Part shown: positions 10,730 through 18,608 of the stretch, one piece after another
Layout of the letters: each line of letters starts with the position of its first letter
How positions within the stretch are numbered: position 1 is the stretch's first letter
Assembly: GCA_002422305.1 (NCBI GenBank)
Contig: DIUG01000072.1
Coordinates: forward strand, 1-18,756
Length of the DNA: 18,756 nucleotides
Reading direction: 5' to 3'
Source of the DNA: Patescibacteria group bacterium UBA6164
Lineage (GTDB): Bacteria > Patescibacteriota > Gracilibacteria > BD1-5 > UBA6164
Position numbers and translations under genes: made by a program
Notes under the pieces: model-generated
Told to the model about the DNA's origin: nothing
Databases searched by the model: none
Seen by the model: only the letters and a program-made list of their open reading frames with translations

Positions 10730-10788
10730 AAAAACATTGTAAAAATAGTATATAAAAGATATATATTTTATTTTACAATGTTTTTTTA
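10730..10788 (+). terminator. Terminator-like hairpin downstream of murD
   Basis: A perfect 15-bp inverted repeat with a 26-nt A/T loop and a right arm running into seven T residues. It is the first clear plus-strand terminator after murD (about 160 nt past the stop). It would end either a long murD 3' UTR or a separate small RNA between 10571 and 10785. Confidence 0.55.
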
Positions 10789-10833
10789 TTATTATAAATA
10801 TATAATAATAATCTATTATTTAGAAGTAATGAG

Positions 10834-10912
10834 AAACTAATAAAATATAAAGGGGAGTAGTTTTATTAGTTTAATAATAGTTAACATAATGTAACTTATG
10901 TTAACTATTATT
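10834..10912 (+). repeat. Two abutting perfect hairpins, first with G-rich loop
   Basis: Hairpin A pairs 10834-10845 with 10861-10872 and presents a 15-nt loop containing AGGGGAG. Hairpin B starts at the very next base, pairing 10873-10889 with 10896-10912 (17 bp, six-base loop). The lack of any gap and the Shine-Dalgarno-like loop look like a folded RNA element rather than random A/T palindromes. Function unknown. Confidence 0.55.
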
Positions 10913-10991
10913 TCTTTGAATTACTATGTATAGCGAATTTATAAAATAAAATAATTAATTATTTTATTTTTAAACATAATTAATTATAATG

Positions 10992-10997
10992 TATAAT
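10992..10997 (+). promoter_or_regulatory. Candidate -10 box of the pilin-like gene
   Basis: TATAAT ends 19 nt before the ATG, just after a 28-bp palindrome at 10943-10970. No good -35 is visible. In such A/T-rich DNA TATAAT occurs often by chance. Confidence 0.35.
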
Positions 10998-11016
10998 ATT
11001 ATAAATTTAAAAATAT

Positions 11017-11433
11017 ATGAAAAAAAATAAAAAATGATTTTCTTTAATTGAAGTAGTTATTGCTACTTCAATTATTTCTATATCAGTTTTTTGAGTATAT
11101 AAATTAATATGAGAAAATACTAAAATAATTAATTATTCTTATTATTATACTCAAGCACATAATTTATTCCCCACAACTCAAGAATGTATAAATAATATAT
11201 GATTTGAAAAGTTTGATAAATGAATATGAAATGAATATTATTTTAATTTTTGAAATACTTTAAATAAATGTAATACTTGAGCTTTAAACGAAAAAATCTT
11301 AATAGATAATATAGAATATAATATAAAATGAGTAATAAACAATTTTTGAACTGGCTACATAGATTGGAATATTTTTATTGAAAATGAACAAATTAAAACA
11401 TTATCTTGAAAATATATACAACTAAATAAATAA
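11017..11433 (+). CDS. Type IV pilin-like / pseudopilin protein
   Basis: A 138-residue protein with a class III (type IV prepilin) signal: a short basic leader MKKNKKG, then FSLIEVVIATSIISISVFGVY. Cleavage is expected between Gly7 and Phe8, and the essential Glu+5 is present. The -1 Gly is a TGA codon. The rest is a small globular head with two cysteines (ECINN and NKCNTG) that may form a disulfide, as in many pilins. It would be processed by a prepilin peptidase and assembled into a pilus or pseudopilus; no assembly genes are in the window. It could be a minor pilin, given its isolated position. The stop codon lies inside a very long palindrome that serves as a terminator shared with the convergent small gene. 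Confidence 0.88.
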
Positions 11434-11473
11434 AAGAAATACTGCAGTATTTCTTTTATTTATTTAGTTGTAT
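11416..11473. terminator. 58-bp palindromic bidirectional terminator
   Basis: A perfect palindrome centred on CTGCAG (11442-11447) with about 29-bp arms. It contains the stop codon of the pilin-like gene and ends 6 nt before the stop of the minus-strand 49-residue gene. A-rich left and T-rich right arms fit bidirectional intrinsic termination between convergent genes. Confidence 0.8.
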
Positions 11474-11479
11474 TGTATA

Positions 11480-11629
11480 TTATATAATAAGAGTTAATTC
11501 CCTTTTCTCAGATATAGTCATATACCCTACATATTTCATAAAATTTATTTTCTCCATATTAGTTAATTCATTTGAATTAGATATTTTATCCAAAACAAAT
11601 GGATCAATTTTTATTTTACTTTTTTTCAT
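11480..11629 (-). CDS. 49-residue conserved-looking small protein, unknown function
   Basis: Start ATG at 11627-11629, stop TAA at 11480-11482. The product begins MKKSKIKIDPFVLDKI, continues with NELTNMEKINFMKY and ends ISEKRELTLII. It looks like two or three short amphipathic helices with balanced Lys and Glu, without membrane segment or signal. Support for it being real: it ends 6 nt from a bidirectional terminator shared with the pilin-like gene; a TATAAT (minus strand, 11640-11645) lies 10 nt upstream; and the plus strand here has no open frame. Its single glycine is GGG, so it gives no recoding evidence. The transcript would be almost leaderless. Not recognised as a named family. Confidence 0.65.
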   Translation of the reverse strand: MKKSKIKIDPFVLDKISNSNELTNMEKINFMKYVGYMTISEKRELTLII

Positions 11630-11639
11630 ATTTTTTTAT

Positions 11640-11645
11640 ATTATA
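11640..11645 (-). promoter_or_regulatory. -10 box of the 49-residue gene
   Basis: TATAAT on the minus strand, 10 nt before the ATG. Initiation at the usual distance would leave a leader of only a few nucleotides. A/T richness makes chance matches common. Confidence 0.4.
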
Positions 11646-11660
11646 ACTATAATATTTATT

Positions 11661-11694
11661 ATTAGGAGTTTAAAAAAGTTTTTAGCTCCTCGAA
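11661..11694. repeat. Imperfect hairpin between the 49-residue gene and ruvC
   Basis: AGGAG and CTCCT arms are joined by T/A-rich inner arms with one mismatch and a G-T pair. This is one of the few G/C-containing inverted repeats in the intergenic DNA. It has no T-tract, so it is not an obvious terminator. Possible regulatory site for either divergent gene. Confidence 0.35.
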
Positions 11695-11781
11695 AATAAT
11701 TTAAGTATACAAATATATTATTACATAAAAATATACTATTGTCAAATAATTACTTTACTTTTTATTAATTTAATTTAAAAT

Positions 11782-12279
11782 ATGATTATATTATGAATAG
11801 ATCCTTGAACTACTACGACTGGTTTTGCTGTAATTAAAAAGGAAAGTAACCATTTTACACTAATAGATTATTGAATATTATCTACTACACCAAATATAGA
11901 ACTAATTTATAAAATATTAGAAATTTGAACAGATATAAAAACTATTCTTAAAAAATTTAATCCTAAAATAGTTGTTATAGAAAAACTTTTTTTTCAAACA
12001 AATCTAAAAACATGAATAGATGTAGCACAAGCAAGATGAGTAATTTTATATGAAATAATAAAAAAAGATATAAAAATATTAGAATATACTCCTCTACAAA
12101 TTAAAAAAGCTATTACTTGAAATGGTAAGGCTAATAAATTACAATTACAAAATGCCATAAAAATGATTTTTAAACTTGATACTATACCAAAGCCAGATGA
12201 TGCAGCTGATGCTATATGATTAGCTTATATGTGATGATTAAATTATAATGCACTTTTTTCAAATATACAAAAGAAATAA
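11782..12279 (+). CDS. ruvC: Holliday junction resolvase RuvC
   Basis: A 165-residue endonuclease that resolves Holliday junctions with RuvAB. The RNase H-like fold is shown by MIILGIDPGTTTTGFAV (catalytic Asp7), VVIEKLFF (Glu67), a TPLQIKKAITGNGKANK segment and the C-terminal PDDAADAIGLA (Asp140 and Asp143). The four acidic residues match the spacing of E. coli RuvC. Several glycines are TGA, including Gly5 and the Gly of DPG. Length is normal for the family. It is not next to ruvA or ruvB. The start is the first ATG of the frame, without Shine-Dalgarno. A long terminator hairpin follows. Confidence 0.95.
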
Positions 12280-12300
12280 CAAAAATATATTATTAAATAT

Positions 12301-12360
12301 AATATAAAAAAAATATTATTTTTTCCTAATTTTTAATAAAAATAATATTTTTTTTATATT
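12301..12360 (+). terminator. Intrinsic terminator of ruvC
   Basis: A perfect 23-bp inverted repeat (12301-12323 with 12338-12360) with eight A on the left and eight T on the right, 22 nt after the ruvC stop. It can act in both directions. Confidence 0.75.
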
Positions 12361-12437
12361 TTATAATTTTTTATTTGCAAATTATATAACTAATATGTTA
12401 TTATATAATTATATTTAATTATTAATAAATTTATGTT

Positions 12438-14327
12438 ATGTTTAAAATAATAGAAAATTATAAAAATCTTTTTAGTTTATGTATTAAAAATGAGTTAGAT
12501 AATATTCAAAATAGTCCTTCTAAATCTAAAGAATCTACTTATGATTTAATAAATAGAATAAAAAATGATTGAAAAATAAATGAAAAAGATTTACAAGACT
12601 TATTAAGTTTAGAAGAAGAATTAAAAAATGGAGAAGATGAAGTTATTAAATCTACTAAAGAAATACTTAGAGTAGCTTATTATAAAACATTATCTAAATG
12701 ATTTGAAGTAAAAAATGAAGATTGATATAAAGTATTATTAATGTTAATAGAAATAGTTGATGAAAATATTAAAATGCCAGAATATTCTACTTTTGAAAAT
12801 CTAAAAAAAGGTCATTATGACGAATTAAAATCATCAATGAAAAAATTAAAACTTGAAAAAGAAGATAAAGTTTATTTTGATAGTTTTACGATTGTGTATG
12901 ATAAATGAAAAATAAAAGTTTATTGTGATAAAAATTTAAATATGTGAAATAATTGAGTACTTGTTTGAATAATAGAAAATTGAAATTTTAAATATGATTC
13001 TTTTTGAATATTTGACCCTATATGAAATACTGTATTAAATGATAATGATTTTTATATTAGAAACAAAACATTAAAAATTAATTCATCACAAATAGAAAAG
13101 AAAATAGAGTCATCAATTGAATTTAGTGATGATGCTTCATCTAATTTAAAACTATTAAAAAATATTATATCTGATTGAGAAATTACTATTGATGAAATAA
13201 AAAAAATATCACCTAATATAAATAAAATTAAAGAAAGTGGGGCAATAGATTGATTAATACAGATTGCTAATTCTGTAGATAAAAATTGATTTGAAGCTAA
13301 AGATGAAAAATCTTATAATATTTTTAAAAAATTTTTAGATAATTTTAGAGAGTATAGTTTAATTACCTGGGAAGAACAAATATGATTTATAAAGGAAAAT
13401 TTAGGTAGTGAAAATTTTAATATTTCTAATGTTCATTGAGTATTTATAAATTCAAATATTATTAAAATAAAATATAGTAAATCATGAGAAAATAATATAT
13501 TAATTATTAAAAATTCAGGTAAATGAGAATGGAAAAAAGAATATGATAATAGTACTTTTTCAAATATTTGAAAAGTTGAAAAAAGTATTTTAGATACTAT
13601 TATTGCAGAGATATGATTAAATTGAGCAGTTAAAATAAAATCAATAAAAGTAGAAGGACAATCAAAAACTAAAAAAACAGTGGAAGCTAAAAAAATAATG
13701 AAACCTAAAAAAACTGATGAAACTAAAAAAACAGTGAAACCTAAAAAAACTGATGAAACTAAAAAAACAGTGGAAACTAAAAAAATTGATGAAACTAAAA
13801 AAACAACAAAAATAAAAAAAACTGAAAAGGTAACGGATTTAGAAACACAAAAATTAAATGAAGCTAAATCTTTTTATAAAAAACATTGAGCTAATTATGA
13901 AAAGATAAAGTTAATTCAAGAAGCTTTGATTAAAAAATGAGAAACTTTAGCTAAATATGGTAATGATTGAAAATTTTGAAAAGAAATGTATGATGCAATT
14001 ATTTCTTTTCAAAAAAAGAATAATATAAAAATAGATTGAAAAGCTTGAAATAAAACATTAAAGGATTTATGATTAATCACAAAACAACAAACAAGTGAAG
14101 ATTTTTATAAAAATATTTTATTAAAACAAGAAAGCCAAAATATAGATAAAAATGAATTACAAGATAGAAAGTGATTAGACGAATTATATGAAGGAAATAA
14201 ATTAGAAGAATTATATGAAGAAATAAATTCAAAACTTGATAGAGCTAAAAAAGAAAGTTACTTTATAGATGAAAAAAATTTGAAAAAAAAATGATATAAA
14301 GATGAAAGACCTAAAGATAGTAAATAA
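12438..14327 (+). CDS. 629-residue protein with duplicated novel domain, Lys-rich repeats and a peptidoglycan-binding domain
   Basis: Start ATG 12438 (another ATG at 12433 is out of frame); stop TAA. Residues about 40-235 and 240-405 look like two diverged copies of one unknown domain. Each opens with an EF-hand-like DGKINEKDL (44-52) or DGEITIDEI (246-254). A GFEVKNEDGYKVLLMLI (88-) or GFEAKDEKSYNIFKKFL (284-) block follows, then a beta-rich half. Residues about 410-467 are a Lys/Thr/Glu repeat linker with a 12-residue unit. Residues about 487-545 match the PG_binding_1 fold (IKLIQEALIKKG, FGKEMYDAIISFQKKNNI, DGKAGNKTLKDLGL). The C-terminus is charged and ends ERPKDSK. No signal peptide or catalytic motif is visible, so how it would reach the wall is unclear. 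It may be structural or part of a cell-wall-associated machine. Confidence 0.85.
13701..13808 (+). repeat. 36-bp tandem repeat encoding a Lys-rich linker
   Basis: Two exact 36-bp copies (13701-13736 and 13737-13772) are followed by a diverged third copy at 13773-13808 and preceded by a partial copy. Each unit encodes the 12-residue KPKKTDETKKTV pattern. Exact identity suggests recent slippage or selection on the linker length. Confidence 0.85.
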
Positions 14328-14356
14328 AAAATACAAAAATAAGTTTTCTAAAAAAA

Positions 14357-14402
14357 TATGAATTATAAAAAAGAGCAATTGCTCTTTTTTTTATAATTCA
14401 TA
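14357..14402. terminator. Bidirectional terminator between the 629-residue gene and ligA
   Basis: ATGAATTAT, six A, GAGC, loop AATT, GCTC, eight T, ATAATTCAT: an inverted repeat with a two-base bulge. It overlaps the last codons and the stop of ligA (minus strand) and lies 30 nt after the convergent gene's stop. It serves both genes. Confidence 0.85.
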
Positions 14403-16544
14403 TAAATTCAAAAATTCTTTCAATGAAATAATTTTTATTCCTAATTCATTTGCTTTTTTAAATTTACTTCAAGAATTATCTCATAAAAGTAAATAATCTG
14501 TATTCTTAGTTACTGAAGTAACAAAATATCACCCTACTAACTCTATTTTTTTTATTAATTGATCCCTAGAATATCATTCAAAACTTCAAGTTATACAAAC
14601 TTTTTTTCAATTAAAAATTGAATTATTTAATATTTCTTTTTTTTCATAATATTCAATATTTAATATATTTATAAGTTCTTTTAATAATATTTTATGAGCA
14701 TTATTATTAAAATAATTTATTACATTTTTAGCTATTTCTGGTCATACATCTTCTAATTGTTCTAAATCTTCTAAATTATATGAAAAATTAATTAAATCTT
14801 GAGAATTTTTAAATAATTTAGATATAGTTTTTGCAGTTTTTTTACCTACTCAAGAAATTCATAAAGCAGTAAGTAAAGTATTAATAGATACTTTTTTAGC
14901 TTTTTCTACTGATAAAATTAAATTATTTACTGATTTATTTTGAAATCATTCAAGAAATAATATTTCATCTTTTTTTTCTGAAATTTTAAAAACATCAACT
15001 ATATTATGAATTATACCTTCATTTAAAAATAACTCTACTTGCTTCTCTCAAAAACCATCTATATTAAATCATTGCTTCCCTACTGCAAATGTTAATTTTT
15101 CATGATTTTTAGCTGGACAATCTATTTCATTTGGACAATAATATCTAACCTTATCTTTATCTTTTCTTAATTCAGTTTGGCAACTAGGACAAAATTTTGG
15201 AGGACAAATTTTTTCTAAATTATCTCTAGATCATTGTTTTACTACTGATATAATTTTTGGAATTACCTCTCATGCTCTTTTTATAAAAACAGTGTCTCAT
15301 ATTCTAACATCTAAATTTTCAATTTCCTCATAATTATGTAAAGTAGCTCTTTTGACAATTACTCAAGCTATATTTATTGGTTCTAAATTAGCTACTGGTG
15401 TAATAGTTCAGGTTTTTCAAACACTATGCTCTATACTTAATACTTTTGTAGTAAGTATTTCAGCTGGGAATTTATATGCAATAGCATATTTTGGATGATG
15501 ATCTGTTGTTCAAATATATTGCCAAAGCAATATATTATTAACCTTTAATACTAATCAATCTATTTCAAAATCTATAGTTTTTTTTATATTTCAAAATTTT
15601 TCTATAGCATCTATTACTTCATTTATTCAATTTAACTTTTTGAAATAACTCGAAATACTAAAACCTAATTTTTCTAAATTATTTATAATATAAAAATAAG
15701 TTTTTTCTATTTTAAAATGTTCTATACTATCACTATTTGATAAATAATTAAAATTTAAAAATTTAACAAACTCATCAAAATTAGTTAAATCATAAGCAAA
15801 AAATTGTAATTTTCTTTTTTTTGTTAAACTAGAATCTTTAATTCTTAAACTTCAACTCGCAGCATTTCTAGGGTTAGAAAATATTTTAGTTCATTCTTTT
15901 TTAGCAATTTCATTAATTTCTTGAAAAACAGAAATAGGCATTACAACCTCTCCCCTAACTTCTAAATAATTTTTATAAGGAATTTTTTTAGGTATATTAT
16001 CTATTTGCATAACATTTATTGTTACATCTTCTCACTCTAATCAATTTCATCTAGTTATAGCTTGTATAAGTTCTCAATTATCATAAATAAGCTCTATTCA
16101 TAATCAATCGAATTTAAATTCTAAAGTATATTCTATATTACTTAATTCTTCTTGCTCTTTATCTTTTAAAATATTAAATAATTTGTTTTGATTATCTAAC
16201 GAATTAATATTTTTTCTTACTCTTTCATCAAAATTATTTAAATCTTCTTCATTATAAGTATTATCTAAACTTATCATGGGTCTAGAATGTTTTACTTTTT
16301 TAAAAGTAGATTCTAATATTTCTACTCATACTTTATTTGATAATTTTAAATTAATTCAAAAATTATTTTCTAAAATCTGTAATTTTTTAAATAATTCATC
16401 ATATTCAAAATCACTTATAACTGGTTCCTCTTTATTATAGTATAAATCACAATGATATTTTATAATTTCTTGTAATTTTTCTACATCTTCAACAGAAAAT
16501 TCTAAAATATCCATTTTTAAATATTTTTTTGATAGTTCTAACAT
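14391..16544 (-). CDS. ligA: NAD-dependent DNA ligase LigA
   Basis: A 717-residue enzyme sealing nicks in DNA with NAD+, used in replication and repair. Domain Ia comes first (YYNKEEPVISDFEYDELF), then the adenylation domain with the KxDG motif KFDG (Lys144; the Gly is TGA). RNPRNAASGSLR and later adenylation motifs (FEIDGLVLKVN) follow. The OB-fold contains HNYEEIENLDVRIGDTV and IKRAGEVIPKI. A four-cysteine zinc finger (CPSC, then C, then C before PAK) comes next, then helix-hairpin-helix repeats (GISGVGKKTAK, LEDVGPEIAKNV) and a C-terminal BRCT domain (KKFVCITGSFEGYSRDQL). The full domain set and near-usual length show an intact gene. Only the first 62 codons would be read under the standard code. 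No Shine-Dalgarno. It is convergent with the 629-residue gene. Confidence 0.97.
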
Positions 16545-16866
16545 TTTTTTTTGTTAAAAAATAAATATACATAAATAAATTAACTAATTTAAATAGTTAA
16601 AAAGTAATTTTTATTAGCTTTTTAAATATAAATACTAAATATTTCACTTTTTATTAACATTTTTTAAATAACTTATATTTTTGTATAAAAAAATATAACA
16701 AAATAGCTAAATTCATATAGTTATTTTATTGTTATATGTATACATTTTTAGTACAAAAACACAAGTTTTTATTATAAAAAAGTTTTTTAACATAAGCTTA
16801 TAAAGCTTATTTGTAAGCCATTTTCTTGTAATAAAATATATTTTTATAAAAAAAAGTTATTTATTC
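16545..16866. other. Gene-free A/T-rich spacer upstream of ligA
   Basis: No coding frame or known RNA is supported. It must contain the ligA promoter (minus strand), which cannot be fixed because TATAAT-like words are everywhere. Two inverted repeats are seen: 16693-16700 with 16730-16737 (with further inner pairing) and a G/C-containing one at 16792-16799 with 16803-16810 (ATAAGCTT arms, three-base loop). Confidence 0.5.
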
Positions 16867-16896
16867 TTGGTATGTTTACAAAAAAAGTGTTATAAT
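16867..16896 (+). promoter_or_regulatory. Extended -10 promoter of the candidate structured RNA
   Basis: TTGGTA at 16867-16872, an 18-nt spacer, and TATAAT at 16891-16896 preceded by TGT (extended -10, TG at 16888-16889). This is the most consensus-like sigma-70 promoter in the window and fits a highly expressed RNA starting at about 16903. Confidence 0.65.
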
Positions 16897-16902
16897 ATTT
16901 AT

Positions 16903-17347
16903 GTAAGTTACATAAGTACTTACAGCTCCTTAAAATAATTTTTTCTCTGCTAGAATGGTACTTACAAAAATCCAGTAAGTTTAACCTAACAAAAATAAAG
17001 CGAAAGCAAACAAAAATAAAAACAAAAAGGTAGTTATAGTTATATTCATTTAGAAATTAATAAAAATTGATTTTTGAATGAATATAACTATCGCCATAAA
17101 CAAAAAAAAGAATTTGAAAAATAATTCAGAAAAATAAAAATAAAAAAGCATGGTGAATAGCTTTAAAAAAATTACCCAAGCAGGGTTATAAATTAAAAAG
17201 TTTAAAACTTTTACTGAAGAACAAGGATTAGATCTTCAAAACCGATCTTTTTTCCCTTATGCATACTTAAAAATTTATTTTTGCATTTGATGAGATAAAA
17301 GACAACTATATTAAAAGTACTCGTTACCAAACGAGTTCTTTTTTTTT
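16903..17347 (+). ncRNA. Candidate structured non-coding RNA, about 440 nt, family not recognised
   Basis: A clean promoter and a clean intrinsic terminator bracket about 440 nt without any substantial open frame. It is visibly richer in G and C than the flanking spacers. Foldable elements are: GTAAG/CTTAC and GTACTTAC repeats at 16905-16990 that can pair in more than one way (for example ACTTAC before 16977 with GTAAGT at 16985); a long hairpin pairing TAGTTATATTCATT (from 17038 back to about 17031, up to 17050) with AATGAATATAACTA (about 17076-17090); AAAGC/GCTTT near 17146-17164; ACCC/GGGT near 17174-17187; AAAAGTT/AACTTTT near 17195-17212; and GAAGAAC/GATCTTC near 17217-17239. An unstructured A-rich segment precedes the large hairpin. 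No match could be made to RNase P RNA, SRP RNA or 6S RNA. The layout partly resembles tmRNA, but no tRNA-like domain is visible. Confidence 0.6.
17319..17347 (+). terminator. Intrinsic terminator of the candidate RNA
   Basis: ACTCGTT (17319-17325), loop ACCA, AACGAGT (17330-17336), then C and a run of nine T. With its G/C-containing stem it is the most typical terminator in the window. Confidence 0.9.
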
Positions 17348-17373
17348 GTTTCACTTTACAAAAAAAATAATGA

Positions 17374-17424
17374 TTATATTATAGTATAATATAATATAGT
17401 ATAAAATAATATAAAATTACAAAA
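17374..17424 (+). promoter_or_regulatory. Promoter region of the DHH phosphoesterase gene
   Basis: Several overlapping TATAAT/TATAGTATAAT words lie in the 77 nt between the RNA terminator and the ATG. One of them is probably the -10 box, but which one cannot be decided, and no clear -35 is present. Confidence 0.35.
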
Positions 17425-18414
17425 ATGAAAGAAAAAATAAAAAACCTTTGATTAGCAATTACTAAGTCAAAAAAAATATTACTAATAAACCATATAAGAA
17501 TGGATATGGATGCATTTTGAAGTTTATCTGCTATGTATGACATATTAAAACAAATATGAAAGAATGTAGCTTGTGTTAATGATGAATTACCATTAAATTC
17601 ATATGAATTCATTTGATATAATGAAATAATAGATATAAATTTAAATATAAAAGAATTTAATCCAGAATTAATAATAAGTTTTGATGCTGCTAGTATAGAA
17701 CAATTATGAATGACTTACTCAAAAAATAAAAATATATTTAATAATACAGATTTTTTTGTTATAGATCATCATATAACAAATCCATGATTTTGAAAAATAA
17801 ATATTATAGATACTAATTATTCATCTACTTGTGAACTTTTATTTGATATATTAACTGAATTAAAATTAGACAAATATATTACACCTAAAATTGCTACTGC
17901 TATTTTAGCCTGAATATATACGGATACAAATATTTTTTTTAATTCAAATACAACTAAAAATACTCATATTGTTGCATGAGAATTGATAAAAATATGAGCC
18001 GATTTTAGAAAACCTTATTATGAATTTTATAAAAAAAAGACATTCTCATGAGCAAAATTATGGTGAGAAATACTTGCAAATCATATGATAAGTATAGAAA
18101 AATGAAAAATAGTATATGCTTTAGTAAGTAATGAAATTTTCAAAAAAACAAATTCAAATGAAAGACAACTAACTTGATTAATATCAGAATTTTTTTCTAA
18201 TATAGAAGGTGTAGAAATATGCTTTATATCTCATGAATTAGAAAACGGAACAATAAAAACAAGTTTCAGATCAACTGAAAATTATAATGTATCTAAAATA
18301 TCAGAAAAATTCTGATGATGATGACATAAACAAGCAGCCTGATTTAGTACAAATAAATCATTAAAAGAAATAGAAAAAGATATTTTAAAAGAGATATATA
18401 AAAAATTAAAATAA
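17425..18414 (+). CDS. DHH/DHHA1 family phosphoesterase, NrnA-like (oligoribonuclease / pAp phosphatase)
   Basis: A 329-residue cytosolic enzyme of the NrnA-type DHH family, which degrades short oligoribonucleotides or c-di-nucleotide products and can dephosphorylate pAp. The N-terminal DHH domain has NHIRMDMDAFGS at 22-33 (the HxxxDxDxxGS metal motif), ISFDAAS near 89 and the signature IDHH near 115. A later TDTNIFFNSNT block with conserved Asp follows. The C-terminal DHHA1 domain has the substrate-binding motif GGGHKQAAGF at 297-306, whose three glycines are three consecutive TGA codons. Length fits NrnA. The first ATG is used, without Shine-Dalgarno. CPR bacteria often lack the classic Orn oligoribonuclease, so a nanoRNase role is plausible, but substrate choice cannot be read from sequence. 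Confidence 0.9.
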
Positions 18415-18551
18415 TTTTTTTAAATATATTAATTAAAATATTAGAAGTAAAATTAACCTAAAAAACTCAAAATTAAGATTTTAAATATTTTAGTTATTTT
18501 TTTATTTTTACAAAAAACATATTAAAATACATTTAAAATTTTGCATAAAGT

Positions 18552-18590
18552 AAAAAAATATAATATAATTAAGATATATTATATTTTTTT
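18552..18590 (+). terminator. A/T hairpin between the DHH gene and the small membrane gene
   Basis: A perfect 15-bp inverted repeat (18552-18566 with 18576-18590) with seven A on the left and seven T on the right. It lies 138 nt after the DHH gene stop and 18 nt before the next ATG. It may be a late terminator, or its TATAAT may be a -10 box for the next gene. Confidence 0.5.
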
Positions 18591-18608
18591 ATTTTTAATT
18601 ATTTTATT

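Larger units (their letters stand above)
10571..11016. other. Gene-free region with a series of hairpins
   Basis: No coding frame could be supported in these 446 nt under table 25. Several inverted repeats follow each other: 10596-10604 with 10628-10636 (9 bp); 10730-10744 with 10771-10785 (15 bp, then T residues); 10834-10845 with 10861-10872 (12 bp, loop containing AGGGGAG); 10873-10889 with 10896-10912 (17 bp); and a 28-bp palindrome at 10943-10970. The G-rich loop is rare in this A/T-rich DNA. The stretch may hold one or more small RNAs, terminators for murD, and the leader and promoter of the pilin gene. No known RNA family was recognised. Confidence 0.6.

Noticed and set aside
13701..13808. 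CRISPR array
   Set aside because: The 36-bp repeats abut without spacers, are in frame inside a gene and no cas genes are present.
13680..13889. Separate 69-residue Lys-rich protein
   Set aside because: It is the repeat linker of the 629-residue protein, isolated by TGA codons on either side.
16356..16544. Truncated ligA pseudogene
   Set aside because: With UGA as glycine the ligase is complete through the BRCT domain, so there is no truncation.
16903..17347. Canonical tmRNA or RNase P RNA
   Set aside because: No tRNA-like 5' end, T-loop or CCA end for tmRNA, and no GAGGAAAGUCC-type CR-I or its CR-V partner for RNase P. Kept only as an unidentified RNA.
17379..17612. Minus-strand frame of 77 codons
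   Set aside because: Antisense to the start of the DHH phosphoesterase and its promoter; hydrophobic A/T shadow.
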